From the NCBI GenBank assembly GCA_023105745.1, contig JALGQZ010000002.1, forward strand, positions 83,221,785 through 83,285,784: 64,000 bases of DNA, in the 5' to 3' direction. Both the position numbers and the translations under genes were made by a program. Source of the stretch: Austropuccinia psidii (lineage: Eukaryota; Basidiomycota; Pucciniomycetes; Pucciniales; Sphaerophragmiaceae). The stretch's first letter is position 1, and each line of letters starts with the position of its first letter. This document shows positions 33,001 through 44,993 of this stretch, piece after piece. The notes beneath the pieces are model-generated. The model was given only the letters and a program-made list of their open reading frames with translations, did not search any database and was not told the origin of the DNA.

Positions 33001-35802
33001 TGGTCTTCTAAGTACTGGAGGATATGGTCTATCAATATTAAGAGTAATATCAATTTCATGTCCCCTTATAGCGCCTAATGGTTCATTATCAGATGCAAAT
33101 GCATTATTGTATGTATATAATACATCAATAAGTTCATTCCTCATCTTTGGTGACAATGATGGATTAATTTGTGCTTCAACAAGTTGTTTAGACACAAATT
33201 CATCTTTGTAAGTATCTTTGACAGAAGATACTACAGATATCTGTTTTGGCATATTGGAGAAAGCAAATTTTTGCCTTTTGTTATCTCCAATTGTGAAATA
33301 TCTGTCTTTATGGTTATTTATATCAATACCATAAATATTCAAGTAATCATTTCCAAGAATGATATGCTGAGATGTACAATTATCCATTACTACAATCTCA
33401 GTTTTCATTCTTACACTTCCTGCTGGATGTGGGAATACAATATTAGTGTCCAATATGCCCAAGGGGTACATATTGTTACTGGCACTACTGAACTGTACAC
33501 CTTCTATTGGTAATAGATGGTTTTTCCATTCAGGAAGTATAATTTGGAGATAATCTTTGCCAATACAAGTGCAAAATGCCCCTGTATCCAGATTTACTTT
33601 GGCTTCAATATCACCCATTAGAACTGATGTGATACAGGATGCTCCAGCAGTATAACCCTTTCCTCTAGCAGGTTTTGTTTTACACATTCTGGCATCTTGG
33701 ATATTGATCAGGTTGTAGCAATCCTCACTGTACTGTGGCAAGTGGGTATGGACTTCTGTGACCTCAAAGAAAGCTGAAATGTTTTCAATGGGATAGTCCT
33801 CTACTGGTGTATCTTCAGAGACTGCAGAATCTTGATCAGACTCTTCTTTCTCTTCAGTACACTGAATGTCTTCAATGATTTGAACTTCATTGATCTTTGT
33901 CTTCTTAGGGCAAGTGTTGGCTAAATGTGAAGTACTTCCACATTTATGACACTTCAAGACAGGTCTTTCTGGTCTTCTTTCCTCTCTAGGAATCTTTGAG
34001 ACTATTTTGGACTCTATTGGGTTTCTAACCCAAGTTTTACCAATTCTTGTTCTGGTAATGATATCTTCCATAGCATTAATGTAGTCCTCTGTTGAACAGG
34101 GTTGCACACATCTGCTTTTGATAGCATGTTCCAGTTCTCCTCCACACTTTCTTAATATTTTCATATTAATCATAGTGTCAGACATATCTGGGTGTAAAGC
34201 AGATAATCTGTCTTTTTGTTTGAAGAACCAAGTAAGTGGTTTGTCTTTTTCTGAGTTAAAAATGGCACTTTCAAAAGCATTCTCCATTTTAAACCTCCAA
34301 GAATTATTGGCCCATTTGGTAATCACTTCAGATTTCCACCAAGACCAGTCATGTCTTCCATGATCCATTCTCATCTTGTAATACCATTTCTTTGCAGTCT
34401 TGGTAAACAAACAATGTAATTTTCCTACTATTATTTCATCAGGTATATTAAAGTCTTCTTGCAACATATCAATAGTCCTGATGAATTCAATATGGTTGTA
34501 TTCTCCTTCACTAGAGAATGTTGGCCATTCTTCTAATTTGGGAATATCCTTTGCAGAAATAACATTCTCTCCTAAGAATGGAGTCAAACTTTCTTTGACA
34601 GAAAGTTTTTCTTCAGTCAGAGGTGTAGAATGTCTTGGCATATGTGGTTCATGATTCTTATGAATTTGCTCCACACTTGCAATTATTTCATTCTTCAATT
34701 TCTGCCTTTCACTGTCACTTTTTGCTAAATGTATAGCAAATTTATTGGTGTTCTTAACTATTTGTAAGACATGGTCTTCAAGAGTTTTAAGTCTATCATT
34801 TACTTTAAAGATGGAAAGATCCTCTGTGTCATTATTTTGACATTGGTTCTCAATTCTTTCACAAGCATTGCTAATTGACTCAAGGGTGACAGTTGTCAAT
34901 TTATGCCAATCAGAATGTTGCTTGTCATTTTTCTTTAAATCATTGATGTCTAATGTAATTTGCTTCAACTTTGACTCAAGTTTGCCAATTTCTACACTAA
35001 TACTTCTATGTACATCATTTATTTGCGTGGAAAAGTCCTGTTCATCCTTTCCTGCTCTTTGGCTGTGAATTCCATAAGAGTTCTGGCCATATTGAAGACA
35101 CTGTCCATGGCTGAAGGCTCCAATCTGGGGATCCTGTACCCTTGTGGGTAAGGTCTGTGCCAATTGGCTTTGCCTTTGCCCTTGCCTTGATGGTTCTTGG
35201 GACCTCTCTGTTTCTTTTGAGGTCCTTTGGGCTTGTCCTTGGATGCTTCTGGAGCTGGTTTGGAGCTGGTAGATGCCACTGGTGCCTCTGTCTCCAAAGT
35301 TGGAGTCATTTCCAACTCTTTCTTCTGGTCTATGGATAAAAGACTCTGGTTCTTCAACCAATTCTGTATCTTTTTGACCTTGTCTTTGCAAGACAGGGGG
35401 CTCCAACCTCCTAAGAGTTCTATGGTCTTCTCCTGACCCAGAAAGCTCTTGATGTGTAAGTAGGAGTTCATGGACCCCTGCCAAAGGCTTGGGCAGATTT
35501 CCCACTCCTCTTCTTTGGCTGCTCTGAACCAATTTTTGTACTGGCTCTGATATATTTCTATTGCTGCCACTTGAAAATGGTTCAGCCCTGGAAATATTAT
35601 CATAAATTAGTTCAGGCTCAGAATTCACGTCAAAATCTGTTGGTACAGACCTTGGGGAATGGGGGGCAACTCTGGCATCCTCCAGATGTGCCTTTCTTGT
35701 GGAAGATTTGGCACTTCTGGATTTGGTCTTGCCTCTTCCTTGTCCACATCCATCTGGTTGGACTGAATAGTTGCTTCCATTTCTGGTATGCACCATTTTC
35801 AC
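30094..35802 (-). CDS. E3 Gag-Pol polyprotein (1,902 aa)
   Basis: A single frame encodes the whole polyprotein. The N-terminal ~235 residues are Arg/Gln/Ser-rich and overlap a second ORF. A coiled coil follows (about 255-290), then the gag core (about 430-590, with [20 protein letters not shown]) and a canonical zinc knuckle [14 protein letters not shown] (about 615). Next are protease LDTGAFCTC (about 738), RT with [20 protein letters not shown] and YIDDIII (about 1085), RNase H ([15 protein letters not shown], about 1235), and the integrase zinc region ending DRCQKA (about 1460-1510). The DDE core follows: [29 protein letters not shown]. The last ~45 residues resemble a chromodomain ([20 protein letters not shown]). 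The start at 35802 has a second ATG two codons later. No stop or frameshift was seen. Confidence 0.93.
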   Translation of the reverse strand: MKMVHTRNGSNYSVQPDGCGQGRGKTKSRSAKSSTRKAHLEDARVAPHSPRSVPTDFDVNSEPELIYDNISRAEPFSSGSNRNISEPVQKLVQSSQRRGVGNLPKPLAGVHELLLTHQELSGSGEDHRTLRRLEPPVLQRQGQKDTELVEEPESFIHRPEERVGNDSNFGDRGTSGIYQLQTSSRSIQGQAQRTSKETERSQEPSRQGQRQSQLAQTLPTRVQDPQIGAFSHGQCLQYGQNSYGIHSQRAGKDEQDFSTQINDVHRSISVEIGKLESKLKQITLDINDLKKNDKQHSDWHKLTTVTLESISNACERIENQCQNNDTEDLSIFKVNDRLKTLEDHVLQIVKNTNKFAIHLAKSDSERQKLKNEIIASVEQIHKNHEPHMPRHSTPLTEEKLSVKESLTPFLGENVISAKDIPKLEEWPTFSSEGEYNHIEFIRTIDMLQEDFNIPDEIIVGKLHCLFTKTAKKWYYKMRMDHGRHDWSWWKSEVITKWANNSWRFKMENAFESAIFNSEKDKPLTWFFKQKDRLSALHPDMSDTMINMKILRKCGGELEHAIKSRCVQPCSTEDYINAMEDIITRTRIGKTWVRNPIESKIVSKIPREERRPERPVLKCHKCGSTSHLANTCPKKTKINEVQIIEDIQCTEEKEESDQDSAVSEDTPVEDYPIENISAFFEVTEVHTHLPQYSEDCYNLINIQDARMCKTKPARGKGYTAGASCITSVLMGDIEAKVNLDTGAFCTCIGKDYLQIILPEWKNHLLPIEGVQFSSASNNMYPLGILDTNIVFPHPAGSVRMKTEIVVMDNCTSQHIILGNDYLNIYGIDINNHKDRYFTIGDNKRQKFAFSNMPKQISVVSSVKDTYKDEFVSKQLVEAQINPSLSPKMRNELIDVLYTYNNAFASDNEPLGAIRGHEIDITLNIDRPYPPVLRRPAYPASPRAREALEKHIQELIQLGVLRKVGHNEEVEVTTPVIIAWHNDKSRMVGDFRALNTYTVPDRYPIPRIQETLTQLSKAKYITSMDALKGFHQNVLTPKARKLLRIITHCGIYEYLRMPFGIKNSPSHYQRMMNTIFPTELSEGWLIIYIDDIIICSDSWSLHLERLARVLHKVAEVNMKISLKKCNFGFEELKALGHVVSGLSLGIDKNKVAAVLLKPIPQNKKEMMSFLGFASYYRQHLKDFAILAKSLYRICDQQTVFEMTQERIKAYEKIKKALKEAPLLLMPDWNIPFKLYIDACGDGLGAALHQVQIIDDKPTEGPVCYISRQIKPTEARYGASQMECLCLVWALEKLHYYLDGSVFEVITDCNAVKSLLNMKTPNRHMLRWQIAIQEYRGNMTIVHKAGNIHKNADGLSRWALANTPDNPAYVPLEAEPQIPIERINITDIGTEFFEEVRESYKQDKNCHILTSLLDKDCKDTSLVNTLDEVWKNSYSEGRFHLFDGIIYHRTKHSCVMTLCSRLLINTILHECHDSIYSGHLSEDRTLEKVKNCAWWPSWRKETIEYCHTCDRCQKANRSTGKKLGLMIHIQEPKSPWEVVHMDWVTALPPSGDKSYNACLVIVDRYSITPIFLPCHKDDTAMDTALLLWSRVISHTGLFKNIISDRDPKFTSALWTNLHRLFGTKLSFSTAYHPQTDGLAERMIQTLEDMIRRFCAYGLEFRDSDGFTNDWCTLIPALELAYKTSVHSSTGQTPAMLEKGWNPRLPADTLRKDLIDIHPTASSFKLMLDKVKHHAKQSMDDAFDYAKQKWDKSHKVPDFKVGDLVLVSTLNFNNIKGPKKLKDSYVGPFVIVALHGTNAVQVELSGELENKHPTFPVSLIKPYQPADKELFPLRNPTPLTVPPVEQNEDKKIKKVIKERRLRGKNQREYLVRYRNPVHEDEWMAESEIPDSDKLLRRFRHERRPQA
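35019..35603 (-). CDS. E3 overlapping +1-frame ORF (194 aa)
   Basis: This ORF lies inside the 5' part of gag-pol on the same strand, shifted +1. It begins with its own ATG ([10 protein letters not shown]) right after in-frame stops. It contains an N-terminal acidic/aromatic part ([15 protein letters not shown]), a conserved [14 protein letters not shown] block, a Ser/Pro linker, a strongly basic stretch ([16 protein letters not shown]), and a C-terminal helix with [19 protein letters not shown]0 retains the block as MNSYLNVRKFLG in the same +1 relation to gag, with GYRIPK near its end. Protein similarity between E0 and E3 looks higher in this frame than in the gag frame. The function is unknown; the basic region suggests nucleic-acid binding. 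Confidence 0.6.
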   Translation of the reverse strand: MIIFPGLNHFQVAAIEIYQSQYKNWFRAAKEEEWEICPSLWQGSMNSYLHIKSFLGQEKTIELLGGWSPLSCKDKVKKIQNWLKNQSLLSIDQKKELEMTPTLETEAPVASTSSKPAPEASKDKPKGPQKKQRGPKNHQGKGKGKANWHRPYPQGYRIPRLEPSAMDSVFNMARTLMEFTAKEQERMNRTFPRK

Positions 35803-35803
35803 G

Positions 35804-36007
35804 TCAATTTAAAGATAAAAGGTGAAAATATAAGATAAAATACACACCTTTTGGTGGTAATTTAGCTTTCTCTGAGTTGAATAAGGTGCCTCTTTTAGCA
35901 ATCTGCACCTCAATACTGTCTTCAGATTCTGCTTCTGAAGATTCTGGACTAGTGATATATCTTTTACTGAGTCTGTTGCCAGCTGCACAGTATTTGATTA
36001 AAGACAC
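35804..36007 (-). other. E3 leader ORF / possible first exon
   Basis: A 67-codon frame lies just upstream of gag-pol, with an acidic serine-rich segment (SPESSEAESEDSIEV). It is followed by GTGTGTATTTTATC, which could be a splice donor, before the gag ATG. E0 has a GTAAGT at a comparable place. It may be only a leader frame; evidence is weak. Confidence 0.3.
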
Positions 36008-36392
36008 TAAAAGAAACTATAAAAGAGAAAAAATTATTTTTTATACTTTTTAAAATATTTTTTAAAGATTTTTATAAGTTTTATATTTTTTAATATTAAA
36101 AAAATTATTCTTTTTAAAGAAAAAAATTAAAATTTAAGATTTTGAATGAAAATTAATTCAGAGTAACTCAAAGAATAATTTTATAAGTTTTTGGATGTGA
36201 AAAAGCCACGTGTAAAAACAATATAAAATTAAACCAAATTCCTCAATGAAAAAGATTTTAAAACAATTTCAAAAATAAAAATATTTTAACTCCAAATTGA
36301 AAGAAAAAAATTAATTAAATTAATATATTTTAGAGCTTAAAAATATATTAATTAAGGGTACAAGGTTCAAAAAACACGGCCAGGCCCCCAAA
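36008..36392 (-). other. E3 leader and primer-binding region
   Basis: AT-rich sequence ending at 36392. The final bases, read on the minus strand from the LTR, are TTTGGGGGCCTGGCCGTG. The TGG start makes this a plausible tRNA primer site; the tRNA was not identified. Confidence 0.5.
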
Positions 36393-38315
36393 TGTAAGAT
36401 GTGACTATGAAACTGATTATAATATTACTATTAATCAACAGTACTATGTCTGTTCTTATGAAATATAATAATAAAATATTATTATAACCACAATTAAATA
36501 ATTAAAAAATTATTTCTTTCACGTGTTAAGCACTACTAGTGATTTTAACAGTGAGCAAGTAATTGTCTACAAGAATCAATTGCAAGAAGAATTTAATAAT
36601 AAAAACTTCTTTATTAAAATAATAAAATTATTTTAATATATAATTATCTTTTGCAAGAATAATTATAAAGATAATTCTTGAAGAAAACTATTACTAGAGA
36701 AAAACTTTAAGAATTAAGAACAAATGACTCACTAATATTCCAAAGAACTTATTGAAAGGTAAGAGTAGAGAAATTTGACGTGGAATTGTGGATTTAAGGG
36801 ATCAAGATGATTTATAACAGTATTACAACAATATATAGTTGGATTCTATGATTTCACGTCTTTCTGATTGATTCTGAAAGATTTAAAACACTTAAGAATA
36901 GCTTGAACTAATACTTACTTGTTGGTAATAATGGTTTAATAAATTTATATGATGATGATACGGAAAAAACAGCAAGAAGAGGCTTCTTTTAAGTCAATAA
37001 CAGCTCACAGAGGCGTGCCATGGAGCAAACTGAAAAACCAGTGAGTGAGAAAACAATAAACCTTTTTGGATTATTGATTGCATCATCTGTTGTCACGTAA
37101 GATTATCATAATTACTTAATTGATGCTTTTACGTGACTACCAACCCCAATATGGTTAAGAATAAAAGGAGTAACACTTGTAAATCTTCTTTTATTCTAAA
37201 ATAATCATTGATTTCTCAATGTTATCAATGTTATTGCCAATTTCATCACAGGTTGTAATTACTGTGAATTTTTGAAGATTCAGTGTTTCACGTAGAATAA
37301 CCAAAAATGGACTGTAAGTAAAACTTTTAATTTTACTAGTAAAACTGTAATTCGTTTTGGTTGTACAATAGATAATACAGTTCTCCTTTAGTCCTGAAAG
37401 TTTCAGAAAGACTCATTAAGAATTGTATTTTTAATGAATTTTTGAAGGTTTTACCTCATTTCTACGTAGAATTGCAAATAGCAGTGTTTTGCTGGTTGCT
37501 ATGAGGTAAATCAATGAATATGGGTCCCAAAAGGGTTTTAATTACTCTTTTGGGGTTTATCCATGGAAAGTCATTAGTAATTGACATGGTTACAGGAGTG
37601 TAAGTAGCTCATTACCTCCTTGGCACGTCAAAAGAGCAGGTTATTTGCTATTTTCTGGTGTTTTACAGTAGTTGTAACTTGGTAACCAAGTTCCCAAAGA
37701 GTTTTAGTTTACCAATTGGGCCAAGATGAGCCATGGATCCATGCTCTGGAGCTATCCATGCCTCTGAGGCCTCAGAAGTTGGGTACCCTGGCTCTCTTTG
37801 ATGTCTTTTGTCCCCCTTGCCTATTTTTTACGTCAAAATAGTAATTTAAGCTTAAAGTGAGATATCCACTATGGGTGTACCAAAAGTCCATGTAAGAATA
37901 CCATGATATTAAGTGCTCAAAACATGCATAACACTATTCTTAGTGTATATGTAACATGGGATTTCTCACTTTCCCATTATTTTGGCTAAAAATCAAGAAA
38001 AACAAAAATTTTCACGGATCTTTTATGTGGTATTAATGATGTGGTATTGAAGTATTTTCCATTTTACCACCTCAAATACTTAAATTGAGCTTATTCACTC
38101 TATGGAGCTACCCTAGGTGAATTTTTGTGTAGAATCCAAATCTGGTCTTAAATCCATGGATTTACTTACTCAATAAAAAGTTATTCATCTTTTCTGAAAT
38201 TGAAAATGATGAATTTTGGATATATGCATGACTTATGAGTTGTGCATAATTCAAAATCTCTTTTTAAGATAATTGTGGCCTATTTGGGTATGTAAAATAT
38301 ACCTCAAGGCTCACA
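36393..38315 (-). repeat. E3 right LTR (5' LTR of the element)
   Basis: Drives E3 transcription on the minus strand. It has the same ends as the left copy and differs at 13 positions without indels. Two of the differences (TACGTAG, CACGTCA) add ACGT motifs absent from the left copy. Confidence 0.95.
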
Positions 38316-38320
38316 CAACA

Positions 38321-38948
38321 ATTCACCCAATACAGTTTTCATACCTCAATACAGTTCCATACAGGCAAGACTCAAATACAGGATTCACCAAATACAGGCC
38401 TGTCATCAATACAGGCGCAAATACCTGTATTGACTGTATCACCTGTATTGGATTCACCAATACAGGATTCAATCTCACATCCAACTTCTTCCAGCATACA
38501 GGCCAGTATCTCAACACTCAAACTCCAAGGCTGGTATTTCTCACATATACCAGCCCCTCTTGACCCACCTGGGGGTTTTTCCCCCAGTTAATTAAAATAG
38601 TTGATTTATTATTTAATATTATTTTATTCTCACTTTGGAATATTATTTTATTACTTATTAAGTTAGTCTTAGCCTTCCCTCACCTGTTCAGTAGAGTCCT
38701 GGTGGCCATATCCTTATTAATCCCTTTTCTCTTTTCTGAACAGGTTGAAACAGTGACTCAGGATTACTTAGTGGTTGGCTCTCTTTTTATTACTTATTGT
38801 TATTTCTTTTTCTTAGTACTCTTATTCTTTTATCAGGAATTTATCCTTGCATTCTGTCTATCCTGTTCTTGAGTATTTTGAGCCCTCCTTAAGTAAGTCT
38901 GTTCACTGAGTGCCAGGCCCTCTTCATTTTAGAAGAGCCCCTGTGACA
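38321..38948 (+). repeat. E2 3' LTR, second part
   Basis: The remaining 628 bp of the E2 3' LTR, identical by eye to the 3' part of 19339-20068. Together with 27929-28030 it gives 730 bp. Confidence 0.95.
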
Positions 38949-38953
38949 TATTC

Positions 38954-39630
38954 ATTCATTAATTCATTTAAATTATGACTGTTTAATGCTTATGAATTTA
39001 ATGATTCTTTGTCATCTCTCAATTTTCTCTCATTCATTCTTCATTCTGAAAATTGAAAGCTGACCCAATTTTATTTTTGTTATCTTTTTCAATCTCATTT
39101 TATCCTTAATTCAGGCATCTTATCATTTTGATTTTCAAATTGCTCATCAGATTATTCAGACACGTTCTTCATATCTGGATTCAATTTGATTTTATTCCTC
39201 AAGAATTTTGATTTTCAGGAAGAATTCACTTGATCATCGATTTGATATAATTGAAATTGACTGAGCTGAAGACTTCCATTGATTTTGCTGAACTTCACAT
39301 CAAGAATTGATATAAATTGATTTTGAATCAAGAATTCATTTGACCGATTGATTTTCTCTGCAAGATCTGATTGATTGACTTTATTGACTTCAAGATTTCA
39401 TTGATATTGATTTTGACTTCAAGACTCATTTGATTTTGATTGATTGATTTTATTGACTTCAAGATTTAATTGATATTGATTTTGACTTCAAGACTCATTT
39501 GATTTTGGTTGATTGACGTACCTGAAGATTTAAATTGATTCATTGATTTCCTCAAGATTTGATTGTTGATTCCGTACTTCAAGAAAATTTTGTTTTATTT
39601 CATTTATTTTAATTTTTTATTCCTGAAATC
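38954..39630 (+). other. E1 leader after the E2 insertion
   Basis: Low-complexity leader with many TTGATTT and CTTCAAGA words. A 69-bp direct repeat occupies about 39381-39518 (TTATTGACTTCAAGATTT, then GATTTTGACTTCAAGACTCA). No gene. Confidence 0.6.
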
Positions 39631-40951
39631 ATGCCTGTTGAACATTCACCTCCTGCAAGAAAAACCAGATCTTAGGACAGAGCTCAAGCTGCTCTTACTC
39701 CAACTCCAAGAGTTCCTCTTGATGGCACCCCAGCAGTTCCTCAACTGAGGACCCCGTATGGAAGGAGCAGCACCATCCAGGAAGGAAGGAAGAGGGCCAA
39801 GAAGATAAATTTCATTGTCAGGATTGGTTGGCGTTTTTCCAGGACTTTCAAGAACCAGTCTCAAGGTTCAAGGTGAAGATGATAATGAGGAGGAGAAGAA
39901 TTCTGTGGAAGAGGAAGAGTCTGATGGTACTGAAGGTGTTCCTGCTCTTGTGGGGGCATCCCAAAGTACTGGAAGACCAACTCTAGCCCAGTCTGATAAG
40001 CCTGTCTCTCTTCAATCTGAACCATCTTTATTGGCCATTATGCAGCAGATGACTCAAATTATGGCCAATCTTCAAGCAGCTTCTTCTTCTGGATCATCAA
40101 GACCACCCACCTTCAAGACTACATCTATGAAGGCACCAGAATGCTTTGATGGGACTCGGCCCTTCAAAGTCAGAAGCTTCCTTCAGTCATGCCAATTAAT
40201 TTTTCATAATGATCCGGCAAACTTCTCTCAAGACAGAAAGAAGGTCCTTTATGCCACTTCATTTCTCATTGGCAGGGCTGCAAAATGGATTGAGCCTTAT
40301 CTTTCCAATCTCACCAATGAAGACTCCAATTACCTTCTCAATTATTGGCCTTTATTTGAATCTCAACTCTTCACTCTATTTGGTGACCCGAATGAAGTCA
40401 GAAAAGCTGAAGCAGAATTGGATTCACTAAAAATGAAGGAAGGTGGCCATGTTTCACTATACATAGCCAATTTCAGGTGTTTGGTGTCAAGAATTGGAGA
40501 TTGGGGTGAAAGGGCTCTCATTCATCATTTCAGGAAGGGATTGCCATCCAGACTATTGGATCAATTGGCCTCCCATCCTTCAATAATTGATTCTCTTCAA
40601 GACTTAATGGACGTTACCCTGGAACTTGATACCAGGTACCATGAAAGGCAAAAGGGGAAGAATCACTATCAATAGAAGAAACCTGAAGCCCCAAGATCAA
40701 GTACTTCTCATCCTCAAAATTCTTCAAGTTCAAGTCATAAGAAGAAGAAGAATTTTCAGAAGAGGGACAAGCCCCATTCTTCTTTGTTGAATAAGGACTT
40801 CAAGCTCATGAACTCTGAAAAAGAAAGAAGAATCAAAGAGGGTCTTTGTACCTATTGTGGTGGGAAGCATAGTCTTGAGTCCTGTATTAAAAGGCCTCAA
40901 AACAAGCTTAACCAACCGTCAGGCCAATTTCCCAGCCAGGGAAAAGCCTGA
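39631..40951 (+). pseudogene. E1 gag (broken)
   Basis: Homologous to E2 gag: MPVEHSPPARKTRS, then a TAG at codon 15 (39673-39675) where E2 has a glutamine codon. A frame change by about 39760 precedes the long open part 39815-40675. That part contains the acidic segment, the capsid-like core (FHNDPANFSQDRKKVLY, LFGDPNEVRKAEAELD) and the conserved SRIGDWGERALIHHFRKGL block. A second TAG follows YQ at 40673-40675. The zinc knuckle CTYCGGKHSLESC near 40850 again has the short three-residue spacing. The frame ends TGA at 40949-40951 right after GGGAAAAGCC. Confidence 0.88.
40939..40945 (+). promoter_or_regulatory. Putative -1 frameshift slippery site, E1 gag/pol
   Basis: GGGAAAA in the same register as in E2, followed by GCC-TGA. 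The -1 frame is open into protease. Conservation in this decayed copy supports an ancestral function. Confidence 0.55.
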
Positions 40952-43900
40952 GTGGAGACCATGTTGTGTTCAATGGTCTTCACAGTTTTCCTTCCAGAGC
41001 ACAATTGTGCATTCTGAATACTGGTGTCAAAAATTCTTTAAAGTTTTTTGTTTTTTCTTCTCTTTCTGATGTTTTTTACAGTATTCTCATTGATTCTGGT
41101 GCTACACACTCATTTATTGAAAAGCAGTTTGTTCACAAGTACTCATTGACTACGTCAGAACTTCCAGAGAAGATTCCTCTTATCATTTTGGACTCCTCTG
41201 AGTCCCCTTCCTTATTTGTGACTCACCATACTAAATATATGGTTGAGCTACCTTCCTTCCCAAGCTTTGAATGGGACTTTTTAGTCCTTGATACTCCCAA
41301 GGGAGAAGACCTCATATTGGGCTTTGACTTTCTAAATCACTTTAATCCTTCTATTGATTGGAGGCAAGGGCTGATCATAAGGACTATTTTGATCCTTCTA
41401 ATTCTTTCAGTAATTACTTATCTTCTGCCAAATCATGTGCAGCTCTGGTTGGTGATTCTAGAACACCATCATTTCTGCCTTCTGTCCATATTTCTTCCAT
41501 AAATTCCCCTCAGTCATTAGCATTATCTGGAGATGAAGTCTTCAAAGAGATTCAAGATGTTGGAGAAGATAATTCTGTATCTTCACTTCATCTCTTCTTT
41601 GGGAATATGAACCTTCCTCCTTCTTCTTATCATGACTCCCTGGAGGAGTTGTGGGATGAAGAGGAAGAGCCAGAAGAAGTAGAAACTGTGATGAAGGTTG
41701 TTCCTTCTGTCTATCACCAATACTTGGATGTATTCTCCAAGGTGAAAGCAGAAAAACTTCCTTCTCACCACACCTGTGATCATCATATTGAGCTGGAGGG
41801 GTCTTTACCTCCAGTTGGGGTGATCTACTCTTTATCCAAACAAGAGTCAGATACACTCAGGGCCTACATTTCAGAGAATGTAGAGAAAGGTTTCATCCGG
41901 CCAAGCTCTTCTTCAACAGGAGCACCTGTCCTCTTTGTCAAAAAGAAAGATGGAGGCCTCCGTTTGTGTGTTGATTACCGCAAACTCAATGCTGTTACTA
42001 GGAAGAACAAGTATCCTGTTCCTCCTATGAATCAGCTTCTTAATGTTTTCAATGGTTCTTCTATCTTCTCCAAGATTGATTTGTGTGGTGCATATAACCT
42101 TCTCAGAATCAAGGAGGGTGATGAACATTTGACAAGCTTCAGAACTAAATATGGCAGCTTTGAGTACTTGGTTATGCCATTTGGGCTCACCAATGCTCCT
42201 GCCTCTTTTCAGAATCTTGTCAATGATATTTTCCAAGATCTGCTTGATGTTTATGTTGTGGTTTATTTGGATGACATTATGTTCTTTTCCAAATCTGAGG
42301 AAGAACATGTCACTCATGTGTCCACTGTTCTTTCCAGACTCAGAGCCAATAATCTTTTTGCTAAGGCTTCCAAGTGCCTCTTTCATGTTTCTAGTGTAGA
42401 GTCTCTTGGTTATGTTGCTTCTTCTGAAGGCCTCAAGATGGACCAACCAAAAGTCCAGCAGATTCTCAATTGGCCACCTCCAAGAAGCCTCAAAGCTCTT
42501 CAATCTTTCCTTGGCTTTGCCAATTTCTACCACCGTTTCATCAATAATTATTCAAAGAAGATTAGTTCACTCACCAGTTTCCTTGAGAAAGTTTCTTGTT
42601 TCCCCCTCAATGAGGAAGCTCTTAGTCAACTTTACCAACTCAAAGAGGCTTTGACCACCTCTCCAATCCTTCTCTACCCACCATTGTAGAGACCGATGCC
42701 TCCGATTATGCCTTGGGTTCTGTACTGAGTCAGGTCTCTGACTCAGGAAAACATCCCATTGCATTTGACAGCTGCAAGCTTATCCCGGCAGAGCTCAACT
42801 ATGAGATTCATGACAAGGAACTCCTTGGAATATTCTGGGCTCTCAAGTGCTGGAGGGCTTTTCTTCTGTCTCTTTCTTTCCCTTTTGAAGTTCTCACCAA
42901 TCACTCTTCCCTCCAATACTTCATGTCCTCCAAAGTACTCACTTGCTGTCAATCCCTCTGGGCTGAATTCCATTTCTCTATCACTTACAATCCTGTCCGC
43001 CTAGCTACTCTTCCGGATGCCTTATCACATCAGGACAACATTGACCCGGAGAGGGGGGAGGATTTCATCAGCAAGAATCCAATGAATTTTCAACAACTCA
43101 TTAAGAAAGATGAAGTTCAACCCTCAGGATATTTTGAAGTCAAGGTGGAATCTTTTTCAAATTTGATTGACTCAATTCAGAAGAAATTATGGCAAGATTC
43201 TCAGTACAGAAGTATCCTTGAATAATTGGTCAAAGGTAAATCCATTCAGGATTATTCTCTTGATTACTCTTTCCAACTCCTTCTCTTCAAATATCGGGTG
43301 GTGGTCCCAAATGACCCCACAATTCAACTCAGAATCCTTCAAAAGTGTCATGATTCTCCTCTAGCTGGACACCCTGGCCAAGAAAAGACTCTCAAAATTG
43401 TCAAGCAGGATTTCCACTGGTCCGGCATGACTCAATTCATCAAGGATTATGTCTCATCCTGTCAACAGTGTTCAAGAAACAAGAATATCCATCATAAGAA
43501 GTTTGGACTCCTCAAACCTCTTCCAATTCCAAATGGTCCTTGTATTTGTCTTTCAATGGACTTCATCACTCAACTGCCACTGTCCAACTCATTTGACTCA
43601 ATCCTTGTCATAGTGGACAGATTCTCAAAAATGGCAGTTTTTATTCCAACAATGTCTTCAATCACTTCACTAGATTTGGCCCATTTATTCATCAAGAATA
43701 TCTTTTCAAAGCATGGCCTTCCTTCAAGCATTGTCAGTGATAGAGGTCCTCTCTTTGTTTCTTCCTTTTGGACCAATCTTTGTCAGCAGCTCAATATTTC
43801 AAGAGATTTGTCAACTGCTTACCATCCAGAAACTGATGGACAGACAGAGAGGGTAAATCAGATACTAGAACAGTATCTTTGGATTTATGTCAGTTATCAT

Positions 43901-44602
43901 CAAGATGAATGGAACACCTGGCTCCCTCTGGCTGAATTTTCCTATAATAATTCTGATCACTCTTCAACCAAGAAATCCCGGTTTTTCACTGTTTATGGAA
44001 GAGATCCTCATTTTGACTCAGTTCACATCACTCAAGATACTCCTGCTGGAAAGTTATCAACAAAAATCCAATCAGTATAGCAAGATGTGAAGAGAGAACT
44101 TGAAGTTGCCATAAACCTGTTTAAGAGGTATGCAGATAAAAGTAGAGCAAGTCCACCTGTTTTCAATCCTGGTGACATGGTATGGCTTTCCTCAAAGAAC
44201 ATCAAATCAACCAGACCCACCAAAAAACTGTCTGAAAGATGGTTGGGTCCTTTTCCAATCTTGAAGAAAGTCAGTACTCATGCTTACCACCTCAAGCTTC
44301 CATCTCAAAGGAAATCCATCCACCCAGTCTTCCATATTTCCCTCCTGGAACCAGTCAAGACATCAACAATCCCAAATCGGCATCAAGATCCTCCTCCTCC
44401 AATCACCATTGAAGAAGAAGAGGAATGGGAAGTCTCTCAAGTACTGGATTCAAAGCTCAAGAGGAGAAAATTATGGTATCTGGTTGAATGGAAAGGTTTC
44501 AGTCAAGACCCAGAAAGATCCACTTGGGAACCAGCCAAAAATCTCAATAATTGTCCTGATCTTGTCAAAGATTTCCATTCTTTGTATCCTGACAAGCCAT
44601 GA
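40939..44602 (+). pseudogene. E1 pol (broken)
   Basis: Domains follow in the E2 order: protease (DSGATHSF, about 41095), RT (FVKKKDGGLRLCVDYRKLN, VVYLDDIMFF), RNase H, integrase (MDFITQL, IVSDRGPLFV, DGQTERVNQ) and chromodomain (WEVSQVLDSKLKRRKLWYLV). Breaks include a small deletion at about 41378 between protease and RT, a deletion near 42680 at the RT/RNase H junction, a TAA at 43223-43225, a TAG at 44078-44080, and loss of a few codons in RNase H near 42965. Several Arg codons of E2 appear as Cys, His or Gln. It cannot make Pol. Confidence 0.9.
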
Positions 44603-44617
44603 CCCAATTCTTCAAAA

Positions 44618-44993
44618 GCTTGATGGGGAGAGGAATTACCAAAAGTAAGTTCCACTCCTGGTATGCACCTTTAGGGGTATTCTACTCTTTTCTGTTGTAA
44701 GCATCACCTTGGCCACTCTGTGAGCACTTTGCGATTTGGACACAGATCTTCTGGCCTGGCTTTCAACATCAATTCCAATTTATGGCCATTTCCACTTGGG
44801 GAAAATGTACCATTCCTTTCTTGTTTTCCTTCCCAAGTTATTATCTGGTCAACACATTCATTTATCAAGATTCTTTATTATTTATGGCACTGGTGGGAGT
44901 GGTAACTACCAAAAGTAAGCTCCTCTCCTTGTATTCACTTCCCTGAGGGGTCTACAATCTTTCAAAACATCACCTTGGCCACTCTGTGAGCAC
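44618..44993 (+). repeat. E1 3' UTR direct repeat (two copies)
   Basis: Copies at about 44618-44728 and 44888-44993 share CCAAAAGTAAG, GTAT.CAC, ACCTTGGCCACTCTGTGAGCAC. They are homologous to the E2 pair at 25928-26338 in position and sequence. Confidence 0.7.

Larger units (their letters stand above)
28031..38315 (-). mobile_element. E3: intact Ty3/gypsy element
   Basis: LTRs are both 1,923 bp (28031-29953 and 36393-38315), with 13 mismatches counted by eye. The target duplication is CAACA (28026-28030 and 38316-38320). In minus orientation the LTR starts TGTGAGCC and ends CATCTTACA. The internal region then starts TTTGGGGGCCTGGCC, a candidate tRNA primer site, and ends with the purine tract GGTGGGAGGGAA beside 29953. 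It has an unbroken 1,902-codon gag-pol and an overlapping 194-codon ORF. All parts needed for autonomy are visible. Confidence 0.95.
19339..38948 (+). mobile_element. E2: Ty3/gypsy chromovirus, nearly intact, containing E3
   Basis: LTRs are 730 bp: 19339-20068, and 27929-28030 joined to 38321-38948 after removing E3. The two copies differ by one base by eye (at about 27978, C versus T). The target duplication is TATTC at 19334-19338 and 38949-38953. Without E3 it is about 9.3 kb. Gag has one in-frame stop and pol one single-base indel; all catalytic motifs are otherwise present. Confidence 0.94.

Noticed and set aside
39673..39675. TAG at codon 15 of E1 gag as a recoding signal
   Set aside because: E2 has CAG at the same place, and E1 has several other stops; ordinary decay explains it.
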